This document shows positions 55,637 through 64,000 of a stretch of DNA of 64,000 bases, in pieces. The notes beneath the pieces were generated by a model. It did no database searches. It was not told the DNA's origin and saw nothing but the letters and a program-made list of their open reading frames with translations. Positions within the stretch are counted from its first letter, which is position 1. Every line of letters starts with the position of its first letter. This stretch comes from Pseudocolwellia sp. AS88. Its GTDB lineage: Bacteria; Pseudomonadota; Gammaproteobacteria; Enterobacterales; Alteromonadaceae. A program made the translations under genes and the position numbers. The stretch covers positions 124,001-188,000 of the forward strand of contig NZ_JAUPEC010000006.1 in assembly GCF_030551755.1 (NCBI RefSeq), read 5' to 3'.

Positions 55637-56848
55637 ATGAAAACTGAAGTAAATGAAAATTCCCACGTTTCTATAAACCATCAAAGCAAAGGTGGGCGAA
55701 GTCAGTCAGGTTTACGTATTCATAATGAGAGAAGAATACTTTCTATTATTAGAAAGGAAGGTGCTATATCTAAGGCTAAAATTTCGAATCAAACCGGGCT
55801 TTCGGCTCAAGCTGTCACCGTTATCATTAACGGTTTAGAGGCCGATAACCTTTTAGTTAGGAAAGAAATAAAAAAAGGTAGTGTTGGCCAACCATCAGTT
55901 CCTTTTTCTTTAAATCCTGATGGTGCCTTTGGCATTGGGTTAAAAATAGGCCGCAGAAACTTTGATCTAACCTTAATTGATTTCGTGGGTAATGTAAGAG
56001 CTACTTTACATCAAGTATTTGACTACCCAACAGTGCAAGGCTTATTAAGTTTTTTAGAGGATGGCATTAAACAAATCACATTAAACCTCCCTAGTGAATT
56101 TGCATCAAGAGTAAAAGGTATTGGAATTGCCACTCCCTACGAAATATGGGGATGGGCTGAAGAAGCTGGAGCCCCAACTGAAGCATTAAATGAATGGAAA
56201 GAATTTGATTTAGCCAACGGCGTTTCTAAGATCAGTTATTTACCTAGCTATATTTGCAACGATGATACCGCCGCATGTTCTGCCGAACTTAGTTTTGGTA
56301 ACCCTCATGGCTTTACTCATTTTACATATGCTTTTATCGGTACTTTTATTGGTGGTGGTGTAGTGATCAATAATTCACTTCTTACAGGAAATGCAGGTGC
56401 GATAGGTTCTTTGCCTGTACCTGTTATTAAACCTAATGGTGAGTTAGCTACACAGCAATTAATTATGAAGTCGTCATTATTTGTTTTAGAGAATATGCTT
56501 AATGATGCTGGGTACGATAGTCATCAGATTCATAGTTCAGATTCATACTGGCAAGAATACGTTGATATTGTTGATGATTGGATAGAACAAGTTGCTGAAG
56601 GTTTAACTTATGTAGCATTAAATTCAGCGGCTGTTTTTGAAGCTCAAGCAATAGTGATAGATGGTATTTTTCCTGAAGATGTCCGTGATAAAATTGTTGA
56701 GAGAACAAATAATAAAATAGAAGCATCTGATTTAAGAGGGTTGTCTTCCTTAATGTGCGTTAACGGAGTTATAGGCAGTAAAGCTCAATCTGTTGGTAGT
56801 GCAAACTTACCTTTATTAGCCACTTATTTTCAAGAACTTGATTTATGA
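55637..56848 (+). CDS. ROK-family transcriptional regulator
   Basis: This 403-residue protein has an N-terminal winged HTH (about 25-80; NERRILSIIRKEGAISKAK, then TGLSAQAVTVIINGLEA) and a ROK domain (about 90-400; GIGLKIGRRNFDLTLIDF, CNDDTAACSAELSFG, GTFIGGGVVINN, NAGAIGSLP). The zinc motif CxCGxxGC of most ROK proteins is missing, so the fold may be stabilised in another way. It probably senses a sugar. No sugar genes adjoin it; uxuA is 2.7 kb away. Confidence 0.88.
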   Translation: MKTEVNENSHVSINHQSKGGRSQSGLRIHNERRILSIIRKEGAISKAKISNQTGLSAQAVTVIINGLEADNLLVRKEIKKGSVGQPSVPFSLNPDGAFGIGLKIGRRNFDLTLIDFVGNVRATLHQVFDYPTVQGLLSFLEDGIKQITLNLPSEFASRVKGIGIATPYEIWGWAEEAGAPTEALNEWKEFDLANGVSKISYLPSYICNDDTAACSAELSFGNPHGFTHFTYAFIGTFIGGGVVINNSLLTGNAGAIGSLPVPVIKPNGELATQQLIMKSSLFVLENMLNDAGYDSHQIHSSDSYWQEYVDIVDDWIEQVAEGLTYVALNSAAVFEAQAIVIDGIFPEDVRDKIVERTNNKIEASDLRGLSSLMCVNGVIGSKAQSVGSANLPLLATYFQELDL

Positions 56849-57010
56849 TTGTAAATCCCACTTTAAGTTATATAACTTGATCGAAAAATTTACGAATGAA
56901 TTTTCTATCTTCATAAAATAATCAATAATCTATTTTGATTGTTTTTTCATAATTAACCATTTTATTAGATTTAAGAAATAAAAATAAAAGCATTTTAATA
57001 AGGAATACAT

Positions 57011-57967
57011 TTGTTTTTCGAAGGTTCTGAAAAGAAAGTTGAAGTGTTCATTAAAGACACTGGATTTTCATTGATCAATGATGTGCAGGATGAATTTTGG
57101 CATCAGTTGGTTAACAAAGCGAATGCTAAAATACTTTCATGTATTCAAAATGATGTTTGTAAAGCGTTTATCCTATCTGAATCAAGCCTATTTGTTTGGC
57201 ATAATCGATTTATTGTTTTAACTTGCGGTGTAACTCACTTAGTTAATGCGGTTGAGTATTTTATTCAAAAGCAGGGCGTTGATGTTATAGAACACTTAAC
57301 TTATCAGCGTAAAAACGAATATTATTCTCATGCGCAACCCAGTTGCTTTGGTGACGATGTTAAAATTCTCAGTCAATATATTAAAGGTAAAGCTTTAAGA
57401 TTTGGAGAAATGGATAGCCATCATACCTTTTTATTTTATAACCAAGCCAACTTTCATCCAAAATATAAATCATATGAGTTATTAACTTATCAAATTAGTG
57501 ACGAGGCTTCCGAAAAGCTTACTGATACTAATATTTCTGCTAGTGAAATAAGAAGTTTTTTACAGTTAGATGAATTACTTCCTGGTTATATTATTGATGA
57601 TCATATATTTGAGCCTTATGGCTATTCTGTAAATGCAATTAAAGCGGGTAAGTATCTAACTATTCACATTACTCCTCAAGCAGAGAGTAGTTATGTTAGT
57701 TTTGAGTCTAATATAAATTTAATTGAGCTTGCTCCTACTATATTAAAGATACTTAAACCAAAATCATTTGATTTGTTAAGTTTCAATGATGAAGGTTTTG
57801 ATCTCTTACTTGAACAATTTATTGATAAGAAATACATAAGTAAATCTCTGGTAAAGCATACTTTAAGTAATGGTCGTATAGTGCATTTTGCAAACTATGT
57901 TTTACCGCAACTAGAGTTTATGGCTGCAACAGAGTTTGATTTATCTGACAGTCATCATGAACTTTAA
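57011..57967 (+). CDS. speD: S-adenosylmethionine decarboxylase proenzyme, eukaryote-type
   Basis: This 318-residue protein is like the eukaryotic AdoMetDC (PF01536 class), not the short bacterial SpeD. It opens with FFEGSEKKVEVF and has LSESSLFV (self-cleavage between Glu and Ser gives the pyruvoyl group), the catalytic Cys in TCGVTHL, GYSVNAI (proton-donor Ser) and TIHITP with SYVSFE (His). It makes decarboxylated AdoMet for spermidine or similar polyamines. The start is TTG at 57011 with AAGGA upstream; it places FFEG at the N-terminus, as in eukaryotes. No spermidine synthase gene adjoins. Confidence 0.88.
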   Translation: MFFEGSEKKVEVFIKDTGFSLINDVQDEFWHQLVNKANAKILSCIQNDVCKAFILSESSLFVWHNRFIVLTCGVTHLVNAVEYFIQKQGVDVIEHLTYQRKNEYYSHAQPSCFGDDVKILSQYIKGKALRFGEMDSHHTFLFYNQANFHPKYKSYELLTYQISDEASEKLTDTNISASEIRSFLQLDELLPGYIIDDHIFEPYGYSVNAIKAGKYLTIHITPQAESSYVSFESNINLIELAPTILKILKPKSFDLLSFNDEGFDLLLEQFIDKKYISKSLVKHTLSNGRIVHFANYVLPQLEFMAATEFDLSDSHHEL

Positions 57968-58050
57968 AATTGGTGTGTTGTGGTTATCTGAATTGAAAAA
58001 TAGTAAGTAAAGCATTTGATTTCTTTAGTGTGAAGATTAGGAGTTCTAAT

Positions 58051-59166
58051 ATGACAGATATTATTTTTTCAGAATTATCGTGTAAGCACGGTTGTAAGAT
58101 TGGTGTGATCGAACTTAATAAACCTAAAGCATTAAATGCCTTAAGCTTGAACATGATACGTTTAATGCACGAGAAACTTATTATGTGGGCATCAGACGAT
58201 AAGATTCGTTTTATTATTATGCAAGGTGCAGGTGATAAAGCTTTTTGTGCAGGTGGTGATGTAGTGAGTTTATATCATGCTATTAAGTCGAGTACAGAGG
58301 CAAAAGCTGTATTAAACGATTATGAGATTATTAATAATCCGAGTGGTGAATTTTTTACACTAGAGTACAAGCTTGATTTATATATACATGAATATACAAA
58401 ACCTATTTTAGCCTGGGGAGATGGGTATGTTTTTGGTGGTGGTTTAGGTTTATTTGCTGGCGCGACCCATCGTATAACAACTGAAAAAACTATTATGGCG
58501 ATGCCTGAAACAGCTATCGGCTTATATCCTGATGTAGGTGCTAGCTGGTTTTTGAATCAAATGCCAAATAATTTAGGTTTATTTCTTGGCATTACGGGAG
58601 CTTTTTTTAATACAGCTGATGCCAAATATTTAGGTTTATCAGATTTTTCTATTGAAAGTTCAAAGAACAAAACTTTGATTAATGAACTTTGCCAAGTAGA
58701 TTGGACTGTCCAGAATGATATATCAGATAAACTCGATAATATTCTTAGAGATTTTGAATCAAACTCTTGTTCTGTAATGCCTGTTTCAAAAATTCAAGAA
58801 AACGAATCGATTATTACTTCTTTAATATTACACAGTAATATTGATTCAATATATAACACTATAGTTAACGCTAGTTTTGAAGATAAATGGCTAAGAACAG
58901 CCCAACAGAAACTGTGTAGTGCTAGTGTATTAAGTATTTTAATAACTTATAAGCAGTTAGAATTATCAAAGAACTTTTCAATAGCTGAATGTTTTGAGGC
59001 TGAAAAAAACTTATCCTATAGATGTTGCCAATATACTGAGTTTTCAGAAGGCGTTAGAGCACAACTAGTTGATAAAGACAAAAATCCCCAGTGGGCATTT
59101 AATAAACTGAGCGACATTAACCCAGAGCTTATACAATGGTTTTTCACAAAAGTGACCAATACTTAA
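58051..59166 (+). CDS. 3-hydroxyisobutyryl-CoA hydrolase-like enoyl-CoA hydratase family protein
   Basis: This protein of about 371 residues has the crotonase fold: VIELNKPKALNALSLNM, then GDKAFCAGGDVVSLY and the hydrolase signature AMPETAIGLYPDVGASWFL with the catalytic Glu. It should cleave 3-hydroxyisobutyryl-CoA in valine breakdown, but the other valine genes are not here. The ATG at 58051 has AGGAG seven bases before it; a GTG at 58030 would add seven residues of no family character. Confidence 0.85.
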   Translation: MTDIIFSELSCKHGCKIGVIELNKPKALNALSLNMIRLMHEKLIMWASDDKIRFIIMQGAGDKAFCAGGDVVSLYHAIKSSTEAKAVLNDYEIINNPSGEFFTLEYKLDLYIHEYTKPILAWGDGYVFGGGLGLFAGATHRITTEKTIMAMPETAIGLYPDVGASWFLNQMPNNLGLFLGITGAFFNTADAKYLGLSDFSIESSKNKTLINELCQVDWTVQNDISDKLDNILRDFESNSCSVMPVSKIQENESIITSLILHSNIDSIYNTIVNASFEDKWLRTAQQKLCSASVLSILITYKQLELSKNFSIAECFEAEKNLSYRCCQYTEFSEGVRAQLVDKDKNPQWAFNKLSDINPELIQWFFTKVTNT

Positions 59167-59560
59167 TTTTTCATATCTGTTTTAATAGCGCTCTTATATC
59201 AAAAACATGTTTTTAAATCTTCAAAATACACATGAGCGCTAATCTTATTTTTGTTATCACAGAATAATAGTATTTATAGTAATCAGAATAACTGATTGGT
59301 TATTTATTTTTACCTATAAGATAAGTTAATGCTTTTAGTGTTAGTTCCTTTCTTGTTTAGTTCTATATATTTTTTAAATTATCAAAATTCATTTGTATCA
59401 ATTAAGTTATTTAGTTGTATGAACCCAAATAATCTTATAATATAATTGGACAGACCAAATGTGAAATTTCTTTCTTAAGAAATACAATATTGGCTATTAA
59501 CGAATAACGTTGGTAGTAAGGCTGTCTTAAATAATAAATATTATTGTATGGAGATTAAGC
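59167..59560 (+). promoter_or_regulatory. uxuA promoter region
   Basis: This 394-bp gap has no gene. It contains the shared uronate operator (59445-59460) about 100 bp before the uxuA start, and a GGAG ribosome site just before the ATG. Confidence 0.5.
59445..59460. promoter_or_regulatory. Operator upstream of uxuA
   Basis: ATTGGACAGACCAAAT is an inverted repeat (TTGG, then CCAA) of the FadR/GntR type. It differs by one base from the site at 61555-61570. Confidence 0.7.
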
Positions 59561-60742
59561 ATGTTAGAAACTTGGCGCTGGTTCGGCCCAAATGATTCAG
59601 TAACCCTTAGCCACATTAAACAAGCTGGCGCGAAAGGGATCGTTACATCTTTACATCAAGTACCTACGGGTGATGTTTGGACTTTACCTGATATCTTAGC
59701 GCGTAAAAAAATTATCGAAGATGGTGATTTAGAATGGTCTGTTATTGAAAGTGTACCTCTTCACAACGACATTAAATTACGTACAGGCGATTTCGAGCAA
59801 CATATTGAAAACTATAAAACTACAATTAAAAATGTTGGCGAAGCGGGTATAAAAACGATTTGTTATAACTTTATGCCTGTAGTTGACTGGACACGCACTA
59901 ACTTGTCATATGCGTTACCAAATCAAGCTAAAGCATTGCGTTTTGAAATGTCAGACTTTGCTGCATATGATGTTTATTTATTAGAACGTGAAAATGCCCA
60001 TTTAGATTATCCTGCTGACTTATTAGCTAAAGCGAAAGAGCGCTTTGACTTGATGTCGTCAGAAGAGAAACAATTATTAGAAGAAAATATCATTGCTGGT
60101 TTACCTGGCGGTGAAGGCTCTTACTCTAGAGAAAGTATAAGAGAAGCTATTGCTGAATTTATCCAGTTGGGTAATGAAGGAATGCGTCGTAACCTTATAT
60201 TATTTTTAGAAGCTATTATTCCAACGGCTGAATCAGTTGGTGTGAAGATGTGTATTCATCCAGACGATCCACCGTTTTCATTATTTGGTTTACCACGTGT
60301 AGTTTCTACTGCAGATGATGCAAGGCAATTACTTAATGCGGTTCCTAGTAAGTCTAATGGTTTAACATTATGTGCAGGTTCATTTGGCGCTCGTTGCGAT
60401 AATGACTTAGTTGCCATAGCTAAAGAATTTGCTGCTCAAATTCATTTTGTTCATCTTCGTAATGTTAAACGAGAAAGTGATGGTTCATTCTATGAATCGG
60501 AACATCTTGATGGTGACAACGATATGATTGGTCTTATCAATGCATTATTAGATGAGCAAGAACGTCGTAAAGCTGAAGGTCGTGAAGATGCGCTTATTCC
60601 AATGCGCCCAGATCATGGTCATCTAATGAGTGATGAATTAACTCGCGATGGTATCAATCCTGGCTATTCATTTGCAGGACGCTTAAAAGGGTTAGCTGAG
60701 CTTAGAGGTGTAATTGTAGCCTTGTCATCTATTCGAGCTTAG
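59561..60742 (+). CDS. uxuA: Mannonate dehydratase
   Basis: This 393-residue enzyme (394 in E. coli) dehydrates D-mannonate to 2-keto-3-deoxygluconate. Visible are ETWRWFGPNDSVTLSHIKQ, the His/Cys metal-binding region IHPDDPPFSLFGLPRVVST, and MRPDHGHLMSDEL. It acts with UxuB in glucuronate breakdown. The KDG made must then be phosphorylated (kinase not in this window) before Eda. Confidence 0.95.
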   Translation: MLETWRWFGPNDSVTLSHIKQAGAKGIVTSLHQVPTGDVWTLPDILARKKIIEDGDLEWSVIESVPLHNDIKLRTGDFEQHIENYKTTIKNVGEAGIKTICYNFMPVVDWTRTNLSYALPNQAKALRFEMSDFAAYDVYLLERENAHLDYPADLLAKAKERFDLMSSEEKQLLEENIIAGLPGGEGSYSRESIREAIAEFIQLGNEGMRRNLILFLEAIIPTAESVGVKMCIHPDDPPFSLFGLPRVVSTADDARQLLNAVPSKSNGLTLCAGSFGARCDNDLVAIAKEFAAQIHFVHLRNVKRESDGSFYESEHLDGDNDMIGLINALLDEQERRKAEGREDALIPMRPDHGHLMSDELTRDGINPGYSFAGRLKGLAELRGVIVALSSIRA

Positions 60743-60769
60743 TATCATCATAGATTTATGTAGAATAAT

Positions 60770-60799
60770 AAAAACCCAGTACACAATACTGGGTTTTTT
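60770..60799. terminator. Bidirectional terminator between uxuA and the FadR-type gene
   Basis: AAAACCCAGTA and TACTGGGTTTT form the stem (60771-60797), with a T-run following on each strand. Confidence 0.9.
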
Positions 60800-60811
60800 A
60801 TTATGAGAAGT

Positions 60812-61540
60812 TTAATCTGATACCAACATAATATAGGCATTTGCAACTTCATCTAAATGCATTTTCATCGCTAAACTCGCTCCTTTACCATCTCTTCTAG
60901 AAAGGTTTTCAAGAATATTGTAATGAGCTTTACTGTTAGAGTTAACACCATGATTTCGAATCTTCTTTGCAAAAACTCGACTAACTTCTGATGAATCCCT
61001 TAATTCCCATAACCATTCGATCATTGTTGAAATTGCACTGTTTCTACTTGATTGAGCGATAAGTAAATGAAATTTTCTATCAAAGCTTTCTGCTTCATCA
61101 TATCTATTTTGGCGTAAAAGCGTATCAATCTGCTCTAAAAAGCTTCTTAGTTGTAATAACTCTTCGTTACTTATGCGATTAGCTGCAAGTTCAGTAGCTT
61201 GGCTCTCAAGTACATTGCGTGCTTCCATTATTTCTAATGGGCCTGGCGCATCTTCTTTGATTAATGAGCTTTTTATCTTATCTGATTTAATAACGTAAAC
61301 ACCCGAACCCGCCTTAATCTCAACTAAACCTGAAATTTCTAGTGCAATAAGTGCTTCTCTAATTGTTTGTCTACTTACATCAAATTTTGAAGAAAGTTCT
61401 CGTTCTGCAGGTAACCGAGTACCCACGAGTAATTTTTCATCTTTGATGAGTTGCGCTAAATTATTAGCTATTTGTAAATAAAGACGAGTCGTATTTTGTT
61501 GTGGTACGGAACTAGTATTATTGATACTTGTAATTGTCAA
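60812..61540 (-). CDS. FadR/GntR-family regulator of uronate genes (UxuR/ExuR-like)
   Basis: This 242-residue regulator has the GntR winged helix (about 20-85; LYLQIANNLAQLIKDEKLL, then FDVSRQTIREALIALEISG and GSGVYVI) and an all-helical FCD ligand domain (about 100-235; EARNVLESQATELAA, ESFDRKFHLLIAQSS) with His residues for metal. It lies between uxuA and uxuB; one operator is 15 bp before its own start, another before uxuA. It should repress both until a uronate intermediate is bound. Confidence 0.88.
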   Translation of the reverse strand: MTITSINNTSSVPQQNTTRLYLQIANNLAQLIKDEKLLVGTRLPAERELSSKFDVSRQTIREALIALEISGLVEIKAGSGVYVIKSDKIKSSLIKEDAPGPLEIMEARNVLESQATELAANRISNEELLQLRSFLEQIDTLLRQNRYDEAESFDRKFHLLIAQSSRNSAISTMIEWLWELRDSSEVSRVFAKKIRNHGVNSNSKAHYNILENLSRRDGKGASLAMKMHLDEVANAYIMLVSD

Positions 61541-61554
61541 AGTATTGCCTTTAA

Positions 61555-61570
61555 ATTGGACGGACCAAAT
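61555..61570. promoter_or_regulatory. Operator between the FadR-type gene and uxuB
   Basis: ATTGGACGGACCAAAT is an inverted repeat matching the uxuA site in 15 of 16 bases. It overlaps the leader of the regulator gene (autoregulation) and is 270 bp before uxuB. Confidence 0.75.
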
Positions 61571-61839
61571 GATAATATCACTATAATTAAGATCAATTTA
61601 GCTTTTTGGTAAGTAAAGTTCAACATTAACTTAATCAATAACATTCTCTGCTTGAATATTGGTAACCAAATCTTGAAAGGTAAATGTGCTAATAAATTAG
61701 TAGTACATGGTTGGATAGGTTTTTTAAATCTTCATTATATAAACTCAAGTAGTAAATAAAGCTTTATTAGAAGCTAATAAGAGTATTAGTAAAATAAACT
61801 ATCACTTAGCCAAAAGGCTTGTACATCCGAGGTGTTTTA

Positions 61840-63318
61840 ATGCAAACAAAACGTTTAAATGCAGCTTTAGCTGAAGAATTACAACTGACTCAAAAGCCAT
61901 CTTCACAGGTAAAAGCAGCAAAACAAATAGTTCATTTAGGGCTAGGCGCTTTTCACCGTGCACACCAAGCGGTTTATACAGAGCAAGCCAATGGCTTATC
62001 TCAAGATAACTGGTCGATTATCGGCGTATCATTAAGAAGCCCAACTGTACGAGATCAACTTGTTCCACAAGACAGCTTATATTCTGTTATCGAAACAGAC
62101 GTAATGGGCAATACGCACAATGTTATATCAGTAATTAAAGACGTTTTAGTTGCACCAGAAAATCCAGCAGCAGTACTTACTGCAATGGCACAAAGCAATA
62201 CAGAAATTGTATCGCTTACTATTACTGAAAAAGGCTATTGCCACGACCCAGCAAGCGGTAACCTTGATAAAAACAATACAGATATTCAAGCAGATTTAGC
62301 ACAGTTAAGCTCACCTAAAACAGCGATTGGCTTTTTAGTCAGTAGCTTAAAAGCACGATACGAACAGAATTTAGCACCTTTTACAGTATTGTGTTGCGAC
62401 AACTTACCGAGCAACGGAAAAACCTTAGGTAAAATCGTTGTACAGTTTGCTCAGCTGATTGACCCTAAGTTAGCGCAGTGGATAAAGACCAAGGTTCCTT
62501 TCCCTAATACTATGGTAGACCGTATCGTACCGGCGACAACTGAAGCTGATATTAACGAATTTACCGAGCAAGCAGGCTATCAAGATTTAGCGATGGTGAA
62601 AACAGAGCGCTTTAGTCAATGGGTGATTGAAGACAACTTTGTCGCATCGAGACCCGATTGGGAAAAGGTTGGAGTCAGCTTAGTAGTTGACGTAGAGCCT
62701 TTTGAAAACGCCAAGTTAAGATTACTTAATGGCGCACATTCATCATTAGCTTACTTAGGCTATTTACGCGGTTATGATTACGTACATCAGGTAATGCAAG
62801 ATAAAGACTTAGCGAGTTTCTTGAAAAACATGATGCAAAACGAAATCATTCCTACGATAGAAGCACCAGAAGGCATGGACTTGATTGCCTACAGCAATGA
62901 ACTCTTACAACGCTTCTCAAACCCAGCGTTAAATCATCGTACGTATCAAATCGCGATGGATGGCTCACAAAAAATGCCACAGCGTTTATTACATACTATT
63001 GAAGACAAGCTTGCTCAGGACGGTTCGTTAGATAGTTTATGTTTTGCCGTAGCAGGGTGGTTACGTTACACCATGGGCTTTGACTTAAAAGGTGATCCAA
63101 TCGAAGTACAAGATCCATTAGCTAATGAACTTTTAAAGATACAACAAGATAACGCTGGTGATATCGATAAGCTTGTTGATGGATATTTAAATTTCGATAA
63201 AGTATTTTCAACAACATTAAAAAATTCAGATGTATTCAAAACCAAGTTGAAACATTACTTGGGAATGATACTTGTTAATGGTGTTGAGCAGTCATTACAA
63301 ACCTTATTAGCGGAATAG
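61840..63318 (+). CDS. uxuB: Fructuronate reductase
   Basis: This 492-residue member of the mannitol dehydrogenase family reduces fructuronate to mannonate. Visible are VHLGLGAFHRAHQAVYTEQ, the catalytic region PNTMVDRIVPATTEADINE, WVIEDNF and KLRLLNGAHSSLAYLGYLRGY. The start is the ATG at 61840 with AGGTG before it; a TTG at 61819 would add seven residues. It is related to the mannitol enzyme at 46.5 kb, but its place beside uxuA and the FadR-type regulator supports the uronate role. Confidence 0.92.
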   Translation: MQTKRLNAALAEELQLTQKPSSQVKAAKQIVHLGLGAFHRAHQAVYTEQANGLSQDNWSIIGVSLRSPTVRDQLVPQDSLYSVIETDVMGNTHNVISVIKDVLVAPENPAAVLTAMAQSNTEIVSLTITEKGYCHDPASGNLDKNNTDIQADLAQLSSPKTAIGFLVSSLKARYEQNLAPFTVLCCDNLPSNGKTLGKIVVQFAQLIDPKLAQWIKTKVPFPNTMVDRIVPATTEADINEFTEQAGYQDLAMVKTERFSQWVIEDNFVASRPDWEKVGVSLVVDVEPFENAKLRLLNGAHSSLAYLGYLRGYDYVHQVMQDKDLASFLKNMMQNEIIPTIEAPEGMDLIAYSNELLQRFSNPALNHRTYQIAMDGSQKMPQRLLHTIEDKLAQDGSLDSLCFAVAGWLRYTMGFDLKGDPIEVQDPLANELLKIQQDNAGDIDKLVDGYLNFDKVFSTTLKNSDVFKTKLKHYLGMILVNGVEQSLQTLLAE

Positions 63319-64000
63319 AATATAAACTTGAACGTGATAATTTCCACTAATAGTCATTTTTCTGTAATCAATAATAAGTTATTGAAACAAGATAATTATA
63401 CTAGCAGCTTATATATGTAAGCTGCATAAAAAGAAAAGACGGGTTTTACTCGTCTTTTTTGTGTTTTAGAGCTTCGATACTTATAAATGAACAGACTTTA
63501 AATCCTATATCCACTAAATAAGCACTACTGTTATAAGTAAATAATTTTAACCTTCTTACTTCTGTTCAGCCAATTTACTAAATCGTTCGGAGGTAATTCT
63601 TATATACTTATATATTAGGTATATAATTATAGCTCGAAGAAAATAGGTAGTACTTATATCTGAGGCTTTTAAGTTTAATAAATAATATAAAGTTCTTAAT
63701 GAGTAAAGCTATTATCTTTATTATGAAGGTAGCTACCAACAATTTATAATACTGACATATATTAATGGGCTTTTTTCAGTGATTTTTGACTAAAGAGGCA
63801 ATAATTAATCTTTAGATCATCAAAACTAAGATATCAGTTTCTAGTGTCCTTCCTAGAAAATCACATTTCAATATTGTTTCTATCAATGATTTATATCAAA
63901 TTTGAATGATTTTTGAATGATCTGATTGTTTAATAAACGCTTTGAAATTAAATTCAATTAATTCACAAAAAACAGTTGACGGCATCGCTTAAATCCTTAA
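63319..64000. other. 682-bp end region with uxuB terminator
   Basis: A hairpin at 63434-63460 (AAAAGACG paired with CGTCTTTT, then T-run) ends uxuB. Beyond it the DNA is AT-rich with a short palindromic stretch (TATATAC and GTATATA near 63603-63629). No gene is seen before the window edge. Confidence 0.5.
63434..63460 (+). terminator. Rho-independent terminator after uxuB
   Basis: AAAAGACG and CGTCTTTT pair around GGTTTTACT, followed by T-run. Confidence 0.8.

Overview
The window is chromosomal DNA from an AT-rich marine gammaproteobacterium. The most likely group is Alteromonadales, family Colwelliaceae (Colwellia or Thalassotalea type). This is inferred from gene content and protein style: a HexR-controlled Entner-Doudoroff operon, the yccA/tus cluster, TIGR03503, DUF2989 and DUF3718 proteins, and use of algal sugars. 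No rRNA, prophage, CRISPR array or intact insertion sequence is visible. Four tRNA genes are present: three tandem Asp and one Ser.

Layout. 1-7.2 kb (minus strand) is an envelope block: a large repeat-bearing lipoprotein cut by the window edge, a FecR-domain protein, a TPR/beta-barrel protein of Slam-like architecture, and a CBM9-like/DUF5916 outer-membrane protein. 7.6-11.4 kb holds two membrane proteins, dnaQ, a TIGR03503 protein and three tRNA-Asp genes. 11.8-15.6 kb holds an acyl-CoA dehydrogenase, galE and hinT. 15.7-20.0 kb is a thiamine salvage operon led by a TPP riboswitch: TonB receptor, thiamine-binding protein, PnuT-type permease and a kinase. 20.2-28.5 kb is central carbon metabolism: pykA and hexR, divergent from zwf-pgl-edd-glk-eda. 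28.6-34.5 kb holds a TetR/bicupin/glutaredoxin group, gapA with a HexR box, msrB, a DUF2989 lipoprotein and a second long-form GAPDH. A 315-bp foldback element (MITE-like) follows at 34.7-35.0 kb. 35.0-45.3 kb holds a YjfB-like gene, tusDCBE, yccA, tag, tRNA-Ser with decayed partial copies, an internally duplicated membrane protein, a DoxX/DCC pair, an iron alcohol dehydrogenase, a DEAD-box helicase, an MhpD-like hydratase and a membrane-anchored peroxiredoxin. 45.6-51.9 kb is a hexitol (mannitol-type) catabolic locus with an NCS1-type permease. 52.8-63.3 kb holds a DUF3718 gene behind a probable c-di-GMP-I riboswitch, a thiolase, a ROK regulator, a eukaryote-type AdoMet decarboxylase, a 3-hydroxyisobutyryl-CoA hydrolase-like enzyme, and uxuA/uxuR-like/uxuB for hexuronate breakdown.

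How it works together. The uronate genes (mannonate dehydratase, fructuronate reductase) yield KDG, which needs a KDG kinase not seen here before entering the Eda step. The mannitol locus yields fructose-6-phosphate. Glucose enters through glk and zwf. HexR appears to link the Entner-Doudoroff operon and gapA through near-identical 15-bp palindromes. Together these suggest a heterotroph living on algal polysaccharides and polyols. The main points for a second look are the two riboswitches with readable switching helices, the NCS1 permease in a polyol operon, the Slam-like surface-lipoprotein operon, the MITE, the eukaryote-type SpeD, and the shared uxu operator.
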